Notes under the pieces: model-generated | Told to the model about the DNA's origin: nothing | Seen by the model: the letters and a program-made list of their open reading frames with translations, nothing else | Database searches by the model: none | Assembly: GCA_030272155.1 (NCBI GenBank) | Contig: CP126195.1 | Coordinates: 4,075,001 to 4,139,000, forward strand | Direction of reading: 5' to 3' | Source: Tetradesmus obliquus | Taxonomy: Eukaryota > Chlorophyta > Chlorophyceae > Sphaeropleales > Scenedesmaceae | Length of the DNA stretch: 64,000 bases | Translations under genes and position numbers: made by a program | Shown here: in pieces, positions 11,542-24,333 of the stretch | How positions within the stretch are numbered: position 1 is the stretch's first letter | How the letters are laid out: each line of letters begins with the position of its first letter

Positions 11542-14500
11542 TCATGCTGCACTTGCATCTTTAGACAGCTGCATGCAGGCCATCTGCGTGCCCATTGGCG
11601 GTTCTGCAGGAAATGCAGCTGGCACGTCTGATCTATGGCCCGCGTTGCCAGCGCTTGCAGATGCAGGTGCAGTGCTACTGTGAAAGCGGGGGCGCATCCT
11701 GGCGCGGTGCATGCTCACCCCCATAAGCTGTACATGCCTGCATAATGCGTGGGTGCTCTTGCCGACTGCTGCACCCAGCGCTGGCCAGTCAATCAGCCTC
11801 AGCAGCTGCCACAGCATGCTGCACACAAAAACCAGGTTCAATGCCAGCAGGATTGCACCCATAGCCAGCCCATACGCAGCACCGGGCGTGACAGGACCAT
11901 ACGACAGGAATGTCTGGCCAAAAAGGGTGGTGAGCAACAGGCAGTGAGTGCTTTGTACCATTGCCCTGCCTGTTTGCTGGTGCAGGTACGGATGGCACCC
12001 CAACCGTAGGTGTGATATCAGCAGCAGCGCAGCCACCATCAGCACGGCCTGATAGAATGCGCCCACATTCACACCAAACTCACTGATGGCAACCATCAGA
12101 GCTGTCTCCAACACCTCAGCTGCCTCCCACCAGCAGAACCTCGGACGATACGACTGCGTCAAAAAACCCCAGCTGCGCCTGAAACCCGCCTCGTCCAGGC
12201 GAGTTTTGTTTGAGACAGTGACGTAGACTATCACCACTGGCAGGCCTATGCACAGCAGCGCAACCAGTGGTACGCCTAGCCCAAACGCCAAACCCCTGTG
12301 CCAAGCTGTGCCAAAGCAGACACTGTTGGTGTCGTACACCCAAAACGAGCCAACCGCATTTGCTGCATATGGCCACGCAGCTGGCTGGTCCAAAGGAATG
12401 CACGCAAACAGCCCAAACAACATGTGCAGCAATGAAGGCAGAAAGAAGAACAGCACAATCATGGTGCTGCTGCCTAGGCGAGGCAGTAGCTGTAGGGTAG
12501 CTCCAATACGCTTTGTGTGCAGAATGACCTCCAACAGCAGCAGCACCAGCAGCACAGCAAATGGCATGCTGAGGTAGAACACGAGCCGCTGTGCAGCCAA
12601 AGGCAGTCTGCTGCCAGCTGGCAGAATGCAGTCTGCACTCAGTGTCTCAGCAGTGGAGCTGGACCATACCCATGCAAGCACACGCAGCGGGTACGCAATA
12701 GATGCTGGCCAGTCGATGCTGAGCGAAGCCACAATCAGCATGCGCTGCCCATACAACACCAAGCAGCGGATCAACTCCGCTGGTGGCTGCTGCTCGCTCT
12801 GCTGCACAGCCGACGTATCGGCAATAGTGAAATGCAACAAGAGCTTGATGCATCCTAGTAGCAAAAAAGCCGACACAACATACGATGCAATGATGACAGC
12901 CGACTTCATGCAAACCCTGCAATGGAATGGCTTTGTGGACCCATAACCGGCAGCACACTTGCCGCACACATTACCATTGTATGCAGCAGCACACTGCAGG
13001 TCGTGGTAGCTGCTGTTGCTCCTGCACCCAGCATCATCACTGCATGCCTGCAGTGCTGCTCTATCACCATGGCACGCCTCTGCATTGGGGCACCTGCATA
13101 GCAGCAATGGTGGCGGCAGCAGCACTGGTTTGGTTTACGCAGCGGCATCAAATTCGGGAGGTGTGACGCCACGTGAAAGCCAACACGCTTGATCATACGA
13201 CCCAACTGTGACCCATGCTGCTGTACTCAGCACGTCGCTTACACCTGCTGATTGTTGCTTCTTGAATGCATGTACCCACACACATAACACGTTATGTGCA
13301 AGCATGTCTGTGCTGGGCAGATTCAGCTTTTGTGGATACTTGCAGAAAGCGTATGCACCGCTCACCATGCATGCACATTGTGTTGTGCTGCCTCGCAGCA
13401 CACTATGCCTGGATACAGCATGCTGGCAGCAAGTGCATGCATAGGCTTGAAGTGTCACAGAAAGATGGCCTTGTCTGCTGTCATACCCCACCTGTGCATC
13501 TTTGCCGAGTCTGCTGCGCTGTGCCACCAGACGGGCAGCGGCAGGATGGCAGCCCCACCAGGGCATTCTGCTCCTGCTGGTGGGCAGGCCTCGCAGGTCT
13601 TCTGCTTTGGGTCAAGGCTGTAGGAGCCTGGCAGGCACACCTGGCAGGTCTCTGGAGTAGGCGCAACCTCGCCCCTTATGCAGGGGCGGATGCGAAGGCT
13701 GAGTTGTGCTGGAGGAATATCAGTGTAGTCGGCGAGTTTGAACGTGACGTTGTATTGCCCTGGCGGCTGCTGCACACGTAGCTGCATGTAAGCCATGCCA
13801 TGCTTGTCTGATATGCTGCTGTCTAATGTGTACAAGCCTTCTAAGGCAGCAGTGACTGCAATGCCTTGGCATGGAAGGCCGTAATGACCAGACACTCTCA
13901 TTGTCACAGGCAGGACACCCTCAAGCGTGCCTGGCTTACTCACAAACCAGGCGAGGGATGATTCACCCATCAATGCAAGACGGGACACTGTAACGGATGT
14001 GTCAGCATCATAGCGAGCTGTGTTGTTAGATGCAATCGCCAGCACTGCATTGGCATCAAATCCACTGCTGACAGCCCGCACCCCACCGCCATACTGTGTG
14101 GCATTATTGCCTGTTATCACTGTCCACCGGTCCACGTGCATGTAAGCTTTGTTTGTCACAAGTGCTCCGCCTCCGTTGCCTGTGGCATTGTTCGAGCGGA
14201 CCCTGCAGCTGCTGAGCCTCAGCTGAGCTGTGTCTCTGCTGCAGATGCCTCCACCAAACTCTGCACGGTTTGCCTCAACCAGGACACTTGCTGCATCGAC
14301 CTGCAGGTTCCGGCAGTCATACCAACACCTGTCAGCGTTTTCTTCAGCCCTGCCACAAGCACTACCATGCCATCTCTACCTGCTCGTCACTGTAACTGGA
14401 CTATAGGCTGCTGGAACTTGGCACAATGAAAGCAGACAAAGCTGGCGCTGCATCTCCTTGCCTCTATCAGCAGTGCAGACAGTACAACCAGAATTGCTTA

Positions 14501-14890
14501 CACTCTGCTTTTGGGCGTGTGTGCGGTCACGTGCACAGATGTAACGCAAGCCGCAAGCGTTTCCTCAAGTCCAGAGCGCGCAAACCACTTACCAAGCATG
14601 TACCGATCCACAGGCCGCAACATAAACCACACACCTTTGCAGTGCCGACCACCGCCAAGCCTCCTCCCTCTGATTTAGCGCTGTTGTTGACCAGCGTCAG
14701 ATGTGTCAAGCTGCCCACGCTGTTCCCTCCAAAACACAGGCCACCACCTTGCTTTGAAGCGCTGTTTGACTGAATGCTGCTGTTATGGATAGTCACAGAT
14801 GCATTGTTCCACGCTGCTACAGCACCTCCATAGCTTGAGCTGCTGCTGCTGAGCGTGCAGCTGCTGATCTTTACCTGATGACGTTGCAGC

Positions 14891-14927
<37 letters not shown>

Positions 14928-16556
14928 CAGCAGCGGAGGATGAATAGGTGCAGAGAAACATTCATGATGAATAGGTGCAGAAAAGACATCTTGGATGCAA
15001 TCGCAAGCGTCTATGCAGGTGTAGCTCATGTGCATAGAAAGCAGCATCTGCCTGCAAGTTGGCAGCCCTCTAGCCCAGACGTAGACACTGGGTGGCAGCT
15101 CACAGCAGCATGCCAACAAAGATAGATAGGGAGCAGGAGCAGAGCATGTCAGGCTAGTCAAGCCGTGTGTGTTCTGCAGTTCAATGCAACTGTGTCAAGG
15201 CCATGCACATGACTTGCAGGTGACGTGCACTTGTTGGCACAAGCATCAATGCAGCGTACACCGCCTGTATGTGATGTGCAATTCATGTGAAGCATCAGAG
15301 CCATGCCCTTGACTGTGTGCGTATCTGCAGTTGGTGTCGGCCCACCTGCGTCTCAAGCTGTGCACCCCTCTTTCAATAGCTGGCAGACCCGCACCTTGCA
15401 GTTTCTGGTGGCGCAAATGCCTCCTCCTTCACCTTCTGCGCTGTTGCCCTGCAGCATGGAGTCCGCAACAACTAATGTACTGTCGTGGGTGCAGCTCAAC
15501 CCGGCTCCGTGCTTTGCCACGTTGTCCTGCACAGTGCTGCTGGTGATGCTGAGGCTGCTGTTGTCTCTGATGTATACAGCTCCTCCCCACTCTGCAGCAG
15601 ACAGGTCCTGCAGGCGGCTGTTTGTGATGGATGCGTTGGCAGCGCCAGCCAGGAACACTGCGCCTGCAAGAAAGACGGAATCGACGTCAAAAACACAGCA
15701 ACCCTGAAGCATCCATGTCGGACACACCATGTAGCCTGCTTCAAACCCTAGCACGGTCAGCAGTGCTTGCCTTGGTGGCAAGCCCGCATAGGACGCACAT
15801 ATGCTCTTTTATTCGAGCACATACACTAGCTGTTGTGTGTGTGTGCCATGCACACGCATGCCCGGTGTTTACCACCTGCTCACCTCCCCAGGTGGAGTTG
15901 CTCCGCATGAAACTGCTGCCTGTGATGGACAGGACTGCCCCCTGCCTGGCTGCCAGCACTGTGCCTGCAGAGCTGTCTGAGAACCTCCCATTGACTATGC
16001 TGGCAGTTACGTTGCTGCCAAATGCAAGGACACCCTGCTGCCGGTTGCCGTCTGATCCAGCACGTGGCAGCCGCAGGTTTTCAACCACAGGCTGCACCAG
16101 TGTAAGGCGGTGGTTGCTGCTGCAGAAGTACAGCAGTGCATGAAGGGGTGTTGCGGCCCTTGCTGCATGCGCCTTGCAGGCAGAGTCACTGAGGATGTTG
16201 ACGCCAGTGAACGCTGTTGATTGCTGCTGCAGCCAAGTGCTGTTGATAGCCAGTTCTACTGGGGCTCCATCTGAGCTGTTGCAGGACAATGATGCCACCG
16301 CTATTCCAAGCTTGACCTTGCTGGGGTTGCTCCTGTCAAAGCTGCTGGGGTTGTGGCTGTATCCACGCAGCAGCAGCCTGCAGTCTGCCTGTGCCTGACA
16401 TGTGACAGTTGGCAAGGTAACAAACAGCAAGATAGCTACTGCAAAAGCGCATTGCCGTAGTGTCTGCGGCGACCTAGCTTGTTGGAGTGTGGTTTGCCAT
16501 TTCGGCACCATTGCTGAGACGAGGCAAAACCCTAAGGCAATGCCAACGATTCGCAC
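11542..16556 (-). CDS. Surface-protein gene B: Pmp-like beta-helix repeat protein with multi-span C-terminal domain
   Basis: Five exons (15884-16556, 15395-15663, 14635-14874, 13492-14300, 11542-13093) close perfectly to 1180 aa. Order in the protein: signal-like leader ending in TVTCQA (about residue 48); a domain with SLSCNSSDGAPV and TGVNILSDS; Pmp-like repeats with GGAV and GGGI turns (about 220-560); a Cys-rich stretch with TCQVCLPGSYSLDP and CGKCAAGYG; then eight or nine membrane helices with SWGFLTQSYRPRFCWWE; and a Ser/Ala/Pro-rich tail. It is the inverted paralogue of the gene at 2825-10302, with equal exon borders (for example, both have a 240-base exon), but it lacks the counterparts of that gene's exons 3-6. 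The intron where they would lie contains a CTG run in the sense strand just before the acceptor. Location is probably the plasma membrane with the beta-helix outside; ligand and function are unknown. Confidence 0.85.
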
Positions 16557-18131
16557 TTGCTCGAATATCTATTTTTCGGCGCTTGCTTGAAAGCCATTTG
16601 CATTGAAGGGGCTTTGCGACGCAGGGTCAACGGCAGTCTGCGCACCTGAAACTGCCGCGCTGGAGAGCTGGAAGCCAACTGCCAGGTTCCCCCGAAGGAA
16701 AACCTAGGCTGATGTGGACTAAGTTATTAAGCTGTTGAATATTTAATTATATTGTGTAGGTGGTCGAGGATGCGGGAACTAAGAGGTTGCACACAAGCCC
16801 TAAAGCGCCCCGCCTTGGCCTCGACAACTGCTCACGTGCTGTGGAGTGTGCGGGTTCCTGCAGTCACTGCACACGCATTGACTAAAGAGTCCGAACATTA
16901 TACTTTTTAAAAATCTCCTGCCGTATCAGAGGCATTGAGTGTTTGCCGTGTTGCCGCCTGCGAGCACATGTGCACATGTGGTGGAGTGCACAGGTGGTGA
17001 ACCAACTTTGACAGCCTATATTTAGTTTATTTTTTTGAAAATCTGCAGAGTGGCCTTATGAACATTTTTACTGGGTCCAAAAGCAACACACAGATCCCAT
17101 TCTGAATTCTCATTACTGCAAAATGCAAGCATGCAGGAAGCATGGGGCACCGACAGGTGAAGTTAGCCGAACAAGCATTTCCATGCCTTCTAACAGCCAA
17201 AACCGCTGTAAGGGGCAACACAATTTACTCAGTGATGGTACAAATATTGTCGTCGGCACGTGCACAGCACAACAGCGTAGATATGTTCATGATGAACTCC
17301 ACATGTGCTGCTGCAGCCATGCCAGTCCAGCACAAGGTGAAAAAATCAGCCGCAGGATGCTCGTGCTGGAGGTTTTGTGTGATGTAACGCCAAAGCGGGC
17401 GCTGTAACATACATCAAAAACACGCGCTGAGCTCAACTGCACACCACACAGCCTGAGCTGTGCCCATATTCATTGTAATATCCACAATGCAGCAGCGGTG
17501 CGGTGGTACCACAACAAAAACAACCAAGCAACCTGTTACCCAAGGCATGCCTACGTATCTGGCTTCAGTATCTGTGTTTGGTGAGAGGCAGTATGAGATC
17601 TGCTGAAAGCGGCGGCACACAACCGATAATCACAACCCACGCGCAAACTACACATCCACAACAAATTGCATCTCTACATGCAGCTGACCCCTGAGCTGGG
17701 AGCAAGCATGCAACTCAGTGGCTAGGCATGCTAATGCAAAATACACATGCGCTTGCACCCACAGCATCATCCCCACAGCACCACCATTGGGGCCCCGGCC
17801 ACACATGTCACAAGGTCACAGGCCACGTACCCGGCAATGTGGCCATGTTTGAACAGCAAAACATCGGCCGCCTTTTACGACAGGCAGCAGCATATGGGCG
17901 CGTTGCTTGCGCAGCAGCACAGCCCATGGACACTGCGCACTGCTGCCGCTGCTGTTCGTCGTCAAGGCGGCTAACTATTTGCTCTCCAGACCTGCTCTGC
18001 AGCCCATACAGCCTATGTGATCCATGAATTCATGACAAGGCTCTCAGATCCTGCGTAACAGCGTCCGAATGCCCCAGCAGCACTACACAACAACACAACC
18101 ACAAGGAACAAAGACCCAGGCCTTGATCAAA
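16557..18131. other. Promoter of surface-protein gene B and intergenic DNA
   Basis: The first 300 bases hold the promoter block shared with gene A and AT-rich words (16730-16760, 16900-16915, 17020-17040). From 17050 to 18131 I see no coding sequence; the region is rich in short CA/GCA words and contains the 3' flank of the next minus-strand gene. Confidence 0.55.
16804..16842 (-). promoter_or_regulatory. Promoter block of gene B, shared with gene A
   Basis: Read on the minus strand: CCACAG followed by CACGTG (16838-16833), then GAGGCCAAGGCGGGGCGCT (16822-16804). Same order as upstream of gene A at 2505-2552. The distance between the two elements differs slightly (18 bases there, 10 here). 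Confidence 0.5.
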
Positions 18132-21100
18132 CTACAGCTTGTGCCGCAGGCAGCCGCCCTTCCCCTTGCAGCAGAACCCGCAGCAGCGCCGCATGCACGC
18201 AGCTGCTGCCTTGTTGCCACATGCACAGATCAAGCCCACATGCCGCGCCTGCCCAGGCTGCTGCTGCTGGTACGGCCATGGACGCTGCGCCAGCTGATCT
18301 GCGCGAGCTCTCCTCGCGGCTGCTGCTGCCTCAGCTGCAGCTCTGCGCCTGGCTTGCTCCTCCAGCCTGCGCTGACGCCCGGCCTCCTGCGTTGCCTGCG
18401 CTACTGCCTTGAAGTCCTCCATGCTGGCGTATCCAGTTTTGCAAAGAGCGGCGCGCACGCCAGCGACGCCCTTGAGCCAGGACAGCCACCAGCAATGTTA
18501 GCAGGCAGCAGCAGAGGTGAAGCAGCATGGGCCTGAGAGAAGATGCGCCTGCGAGTGAGCTGCAGCGCGGTGGATGTATGGAGCAACTCGACGAGACCGT
18601 ATGCAAGTCAAAAGCCGCAGCATCCAGTACATCTGCACTCTCATCCATCTGCTTGATTGCTTCCCCCATACCAACGGCCACATAACCAGCCCGTCATGCA
18701 AGCAGCAAACCAGTCATGCGTGCTCTTTGCTGCGGCCTGTCCAAGCTGAGGAGCAGGGCAACACAGTCCTGGCCACCTACCGTAGGTTCCCCTTCCACAG
18801 GGTCCCACAGCCATGCCAGCTTCTCGCACTCAGAGAAGCACAGCATTGAGTATTGCAACTCCTCAGCATCTGGCCCGTCCCATGCAGCATACAGGCGGCT
18901 GCGCTCCAGCCGCATTGCCCGCAGCAGCGCCGCAGGAGCCTTGGCGGGCGCAGTCAGGCCAAAGGCGCCCAGCACCCGCAGCACCAGCTCAGCTTTAGTG
19001 CCAGTGACCTGTACAGCAGCAGCAGCAGCAGCGGCGGCGGCGGCGGCGGCAGCAGCAGGAGCCTTGACGATAGCAGCAAGAGCATATGCGCTCAGCGCCA
19101 GCTCAGCCTTGGTGCCAGTGACCTGGCAGTACGCCAGCAGCAGCAGCAGCAGCAGCAGCTATCCAGTGATACGCAAGAGTGTGTGGCAGTTGTCAGCAAA
19201 AGTACCAGCAGCTGGCTGCGTGCTGGCACGCGTGGTGTTGCGATGAAAGTGATAGTATGCCAGCATCAAGGCAGCAGCAGCAGCAGTACCAGCATTGGGT
19301 GCTGCCTATTGCTGTGAAAAGTAATGCTGCATTCCACATGCCAACATTGCTGCAAAGTGCTTCAGCAAGGCAAGCAGTAGCAGCAATCAGCGCCCATGCA
19401 CAGCTGCCAGCAGCAAGCTTTACACAATACGCCTTACCAGTGACACGTGTCAGGGCACACACGCGCCGTCGACCCCCAGCTGCTGCAACGCCCCTGAACC
19501 TGCACTCACACGCACTTCCAACCCCCTAGCACAAACATGCCGGCCCCACCAGCACAAACACCTTCTGCCCAGCAGCTGCAGCAGCAGCATGCTAGCTCAC
19601 CGTCAGCTCCAGCTGCCGAGCAGCAGCCTTCAGCTGCGGCAGCTTCAACCCAGTCGGCTGCTGCACCACGCTGTCCCAAAACGCCCAGCCGCCCAGCGCA
19701 GCAGGCCCCGGCAGTGACGCCAGGCCATGCAGTACCTTCAGGCTGCTGCGAGGGTTCTGCCGCCGTGCAGGCCGCAGCTCGTGCTGCAGCTCCTGCGGCA
19801 AATCGTCTTCCTGCAAGAACGGCAGGAGTGGCAGCTGGCCGTGCTGCCGGTGCTGTGGCAGGTCCTCCAGCAGGTCCTGCAGCACGTCGTCTGGGAGGTC
19901 GTCTGGCGGCGGCAGCTGCTGCAGGCTGGATGCGGCTTCCGCGAGCGCTGTGAAGCCGTGCTTTGCTGCGTGGTAGAAGTCCCAGCACACCTGCAAGGCA
20001 GTTGCGGTGCATGGCAGCAGGCGCAACTGCGCATTGCTGGACCGCATCTAGATGCATCATGCATGCTATGCATGCGCGGTTGCTTGCGGGCTAGGTGCCG
20101 CCGCATGTGCACGCCGGCATGCATGCATGCTGGGAGCCTGCCATCACCCCTGTGGACCCACACTGCTTGAAGGATGCCAACTGTGCAGAAATATCAAGGT
20201 TCCCAACACCATACATCGCTCGGGTGGTGCTGTCAGGCGCAGCAGCCCACTGACCAACAGCAAGGCAACAATGCTCCGCTCAACAGCAGCACAGCTACAC
20301 GCACAGGCACAGCAGCAGCAGCAGCAGCAGCACCCACAGCGAGGCTTGTGCCAGTTCCTTTGCGACACAGCTGGGCCCGCGCAGGCCCCCAGGTTCCAGC
20401 GTGCTTGCCAGGCAGGCCATCACGTTGGTCAAGCACGTGTCCGGCAGCTGCAGCGAGCCGTGGCGGCCCTCTTTCTGCGGCTGCAAGGCTGCATCACACA
20501 GCACATTGCATGGCGATCACAAGAACAGGCAGAGTTAACCAGTGGTTTCAATGCCAGGGCGCATTAACAGTGTGTGCTGTGAGACAGAGCAGTGTGTCAG
20601 AGCCTGGAACCGACACGAAAGGAATTGGCCGCACCACGATGCTACCAAAAACCAGGCAGGTATCCTGCAGCTGCAGCGAGCCGTCCCGCATCTCCCGCAG
20701 CGGCTGCAAGGCTGCAACGCAAAGTGACGGTAAGCATGATGTTTACAACAACAAGCAGCAGGTTCACCAATCGCAACACTGCGGCGCCCGTTGCAGTGTG
20801 TGGTGTGCAAAGCAGCGTGTTGGAGGCCGGCAAGCAATACACACCACCTTTGATGAATTAGCCACAACATTACTGTGATCTAGCAACATGCAGCTAAGCC
20901 ACTTACTGAAGCGCTGCGCCGCCTCTGCCGCTGCTGCTGCCGCTGCCGCCTTGCGTGCCTTCGTCGCTGCCGCGCGCTCTGCTGCGCGCTGCTCCTTGGT
21001 GTTTGCCAGCAGCGCCTGGCGCTCCTCCTTGGCCCTGGCCAGCTCCTGCAAGTTCATGTGCGGGTTGTTACCACACAGCAGCAGAAGCAAGTGTGTGTTT

Positions 21101-22525
21101 ACAAATGTGCGGATACATGTGTGTGCGTATGTAGTGGTGAGCTGTTTGGTTGTTTCTGATGCAAGGATACTGTGCTACTCCATGCCACAGCCAGGTGGGC
21201 GGTGATGGCGTGTCCTGATGTACAGGGAGTGTGGGCAGGAACAGCATTGACGGTGATAGCAGCGGTTGCTGATGCAATGCTAGCAACGGGCGCTAGCTAC
21301 TTGCGTGGTGCGGCTTGCTGACAAAGGGTGCAGCACCTTTTTGTCACATCATGCTGCTGCTGAGCACATTGCTTACCTCCAGCTCCCTGACCAAGTACAG
21401 CCTCATGCGGTGGCCACCTAGCAGCAGAAAGATGCAGCAATGGCACATAGTTCAGCGCAGGCAGGGCACTGGATGCAACGGCAAGCACTGTGATGGGCCA
21501 GCGATGCAGGAGGCAAGAGAGGAAGCTGCAGATGCAATGCAGATGCAATGCAGGGCAGGCAGCGATGATCGAACACACTATTGCTGCTGCTGCCGAGCCT
21601 GTTGCCACTGCCACCAGTTCAGCTGCTTTGCTTGCCAAGAGTCTGCGGCACCTGTTGCAGCTACAATACATGCTGCCTGGCTGTTGCTGTCGCCTGTGGC
21701 CTGCTGCGAAGAGCGCTTGTGCGCACAGTACACTGCCCACACCAGTCCTGCAGCAGCTGCCGCCCACCGCACCTCCAGTAGTGTCCAAGCCCACACACAG
21801 TGCAATGCTTGCTACCCCCAAGTCAAGCAAACTGAAGCGATTCAAATGATATGGCAGCAAGTACAGTCACATGATGTATACACACCTGGGTAGTGTGGGT
21901 TGGGCTCATACACAACATCAGTCAGCTGCTGCAGGTCTGCCTCTGTCAGCCTGTACTGCGCCTTGGCAAAAGTGACGCACAGCCTCCTGGTGGAAGGCCG
22001 CTTCTTGCGCGGCTTCTTCTCCTTCTGCTGCTTCTTGCCTTTCTGTGGCTGCTGCTTCTGCGGTTTCTGCTTTGGTGCTGCTGCTGCAGCTTCTGCATCG
22101 CCATCGTTGTCACTATACTCAGACCCGCTGCCATCGCTGGTACTGCCAACGTCGCTGTCACTGCCAGCAGCAGCGTCAGCCTGCCAATCCTGCAAAGCAT
22201 CATCATCATCATTGCTGCACTCAACCAACTCCTCCAGCTCCTGCTCCTCCCCTTCTGTAATGCCCTCCTGATCTGTGTCGTTTACATCTGCTGCTGCAGC
22301 TGCTGCTGCAGCTTCTGATGGTGCAGCAGCTGCTGCCTCCTCTGCTTGCAGCTGTTCCTGTTCCTGCAAAGCCCCGCTGCTGCTACTGCCCTTCTGCCTC
22401 TTGCGGGATGGCACTGCTGCTATCTCACTCCCTGCAAGCGCCTGCTCAAACTCGTCAGAGTCCAGGTCCACATAGCCGTTGTCCTGTTGCTGCCGTGTGG
22501 CCTGCCGAGTGCGTTTGCTTCGCAT
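18132..22525 (-). CDS. XPA C-terminal-like protein with F-box-like segment and Cys-rich tail
   Basis: Seven exons (21886-22525, 21377-21417, 20907-21045, 20334-20488, 19601-19990, 18781-19122, 18132-18470) close to 681 aa. The N-terminus is acidic and Ala/Gln-rich, then very basic (KKQQKEKKPRKKR, likely nuclear signal). Residues about 190-230 read RLCVTFAKAQYRLTEADLQ, then NPHYPG joined to GHRMRLYLVRELE. This follows the XPA C-terminal DNA-binding domain pattern (TKT.AK..Y.L...DL / NPH...G.MRLYL). A helical Glu/Arg/Ala segment follows, then LPDTCLTNVMACLAS...VCWDFYHAAKHG, which is F-box-like. The C-terminus has a helical region and a CACGN...CMRRCCGFCCKGKGGC tail that could bind zinc. Role suggested: nuclear, DNA damage recognition or ubiquitin adaptor; this is inference. 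The sixth exon could start at 19122 or 19008, because both acceptors are in frame. Its neighbourhood holds partial exon copies. Confidence 0.6.
20652..20711 (-). pseudogene. Partial tandem copy of an exon of the XPA-like gene
   Basis: After a CAG acceptor this reads LQPLREMRDGSLQLQDTCL. That copies the start of the real exon 20334-20488 (LQPQKEGRHGSLQLPDTCL), about 220 bases away. Both acceptors have the same phase, so they could only be alternatives. This copy loses similarity after TCL and has no matching donor phase, so it is probably a decayed duplicate. Confidence 0.55.
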
Positions 22526-23243
22526 GATGCTGTCGGGCTACACCAAGTCAACAAGCTTTGACAACTGCTGCTGTATCGCACCAGAGGCCCGCTGCAAATA
22601 CCACCTGCAATGAGCGACCACTTCCACTTAGTAAAGTAACCTGGCCTAGCGCCCTGCCGCACGTGCTGTAGCAGTTACGAGACCGCAGAGACCGCAGAGA
22701 CCGCAGCTTGAATTTGGATAGTTTGCTACCATTGTAACATCAGGAACTCCAGCGCCAGCGATTACATTAATTGGTGTCCCTGTTTTGTAGTCACGCGTTG
22801 ATGCAGGAGCCAGCGTGTGCAGGCTGATCAAAAAATCGAGAAGGACCCTCAGCAAACTCACACCAGCACCCATGGCTTGATGCATGCTGCGCAGAGTGAA
22901 CGCCAGATGCTGTACTTACGTAGATCTCGGGTGGCTTCCATCAGCCGTTTTGGGGTCCAGAACAAGAAGCTCAAGGACAGTGTCACACCGTTCAAACCTT
23001 GGGAACGCATGCCCAAAGCCTGTCAGGCCACGGCGTGCGTTGCATCATATGCATCTGTAACCTGCAAATGAGGCGCGTTAGTAGCAGACGTACACACTGG
23101 CACCTGCACTGCAATCCAGCAGCAGCAACAGCACAGTCACCTCAGCAACTGTGGCACTGCAGCACTGCGCTGCTCACTGTTCCTCCTCATGTAAAGCTCA
23201 CCACTGCAGCCCTTATCCCTGACCCTCAACACCACCCGTCACA
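22526..23243. other. Divergent intergenic region between XPA-like and LtrA genes
   Basis: Bidirectional 5' flank. No coding sequence seen. A small perfect tandem of the 9-mer agaccgcag (three copies) lies at 22680-22706. Confidence 0.5.
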
Positions 23244-24293
23244 ATGGCTATGGCAGCACACCCACCCCCGGGCTCCTACAACAGACCCAGGGGCCCTGGC
23301 GACATGCGGGGCGATTACCGCCCGCTTGCTGCTGCGCCGCAGCTGCATCAGGATTGGGATGAGCCGCAGGACGAGCAGCGCAGCGTGACGTGGCCCGAGC
23401 TGTTTTTCGACCTGTTCTTTGTGGCGGCCATCTCGAACTTGAGCCACCTGTTTGAGGAGCGGCCCGATGCGCCGAATGCAGGTGGGCAGGTGGAAGCAGC
23501 TGGTGTGTGGTGTACAGCGCTGTGATGATCAGGCAGAGGGCGTGAGTGCCAGTGCTGCAGCAAGCGTGTGGTGGGTGGCATAATTGTTAGCTGCTGCACA
23601 GCACTGAGCAGTGGCGTCAGGCCAGCAGCAGTAGGCTGCTGCAAGGTGAAAGCCAGGCAGCAGCTGCGGCTCCTCTGCTTTCGCAGCAATGCTGCTGCTG
23701 CGACCGCTGCTGCTGCTGTTGCTCCACCAACAAATTACATTATACTGTTGGCATAAAGTGTATATGAATGCGCTGCAGGGCGTGTGGTGCTGTACCATGC
23801 GCTGGTGTTCTTCCTGTGGTCAGAGTACACCATGCTCAAGACGCGCTACAGGTGCGGCAGTACACAGCAACAGCTGAGCGCACTGCCTGTGATCTTGTTG
23901 CAAGCAGCTGCATCGCAGCACCGCATGGGCAGACGCCGCCATGCTCATAGCGCGCTGAGGCAGTGCTGCCTACCATCTTCCTGCAAGCAGCTGTGCAGCA
24001 TCATGGAATGCGGCATGGAGTGCTGCTTGTACTGCTGCTGCACCTCATGCGCCAGAGCAGGACTTGTTGTGCGAGCCCATGCTGTGCATTGCAGTGGCGA
24101 TTGGTGCACCAGACGTGTGTCTGAAGACTGACTGTGGCTTTCAAAATGCTGCACTGGCAGGCTTGCCACTGTTTGGTTTTGCGCTTGTTACCACTCACCC
24201 GTCGATGCTACCTCAACGTGGCGTGCTCTTGTCTCTCTGGCCTTCACGTGCCGGCGGGGGTGCCCAGTCAATCCCTGCTGCTGCTGCCGCCGC

Positions 24294-24333
<40 letters not shown>

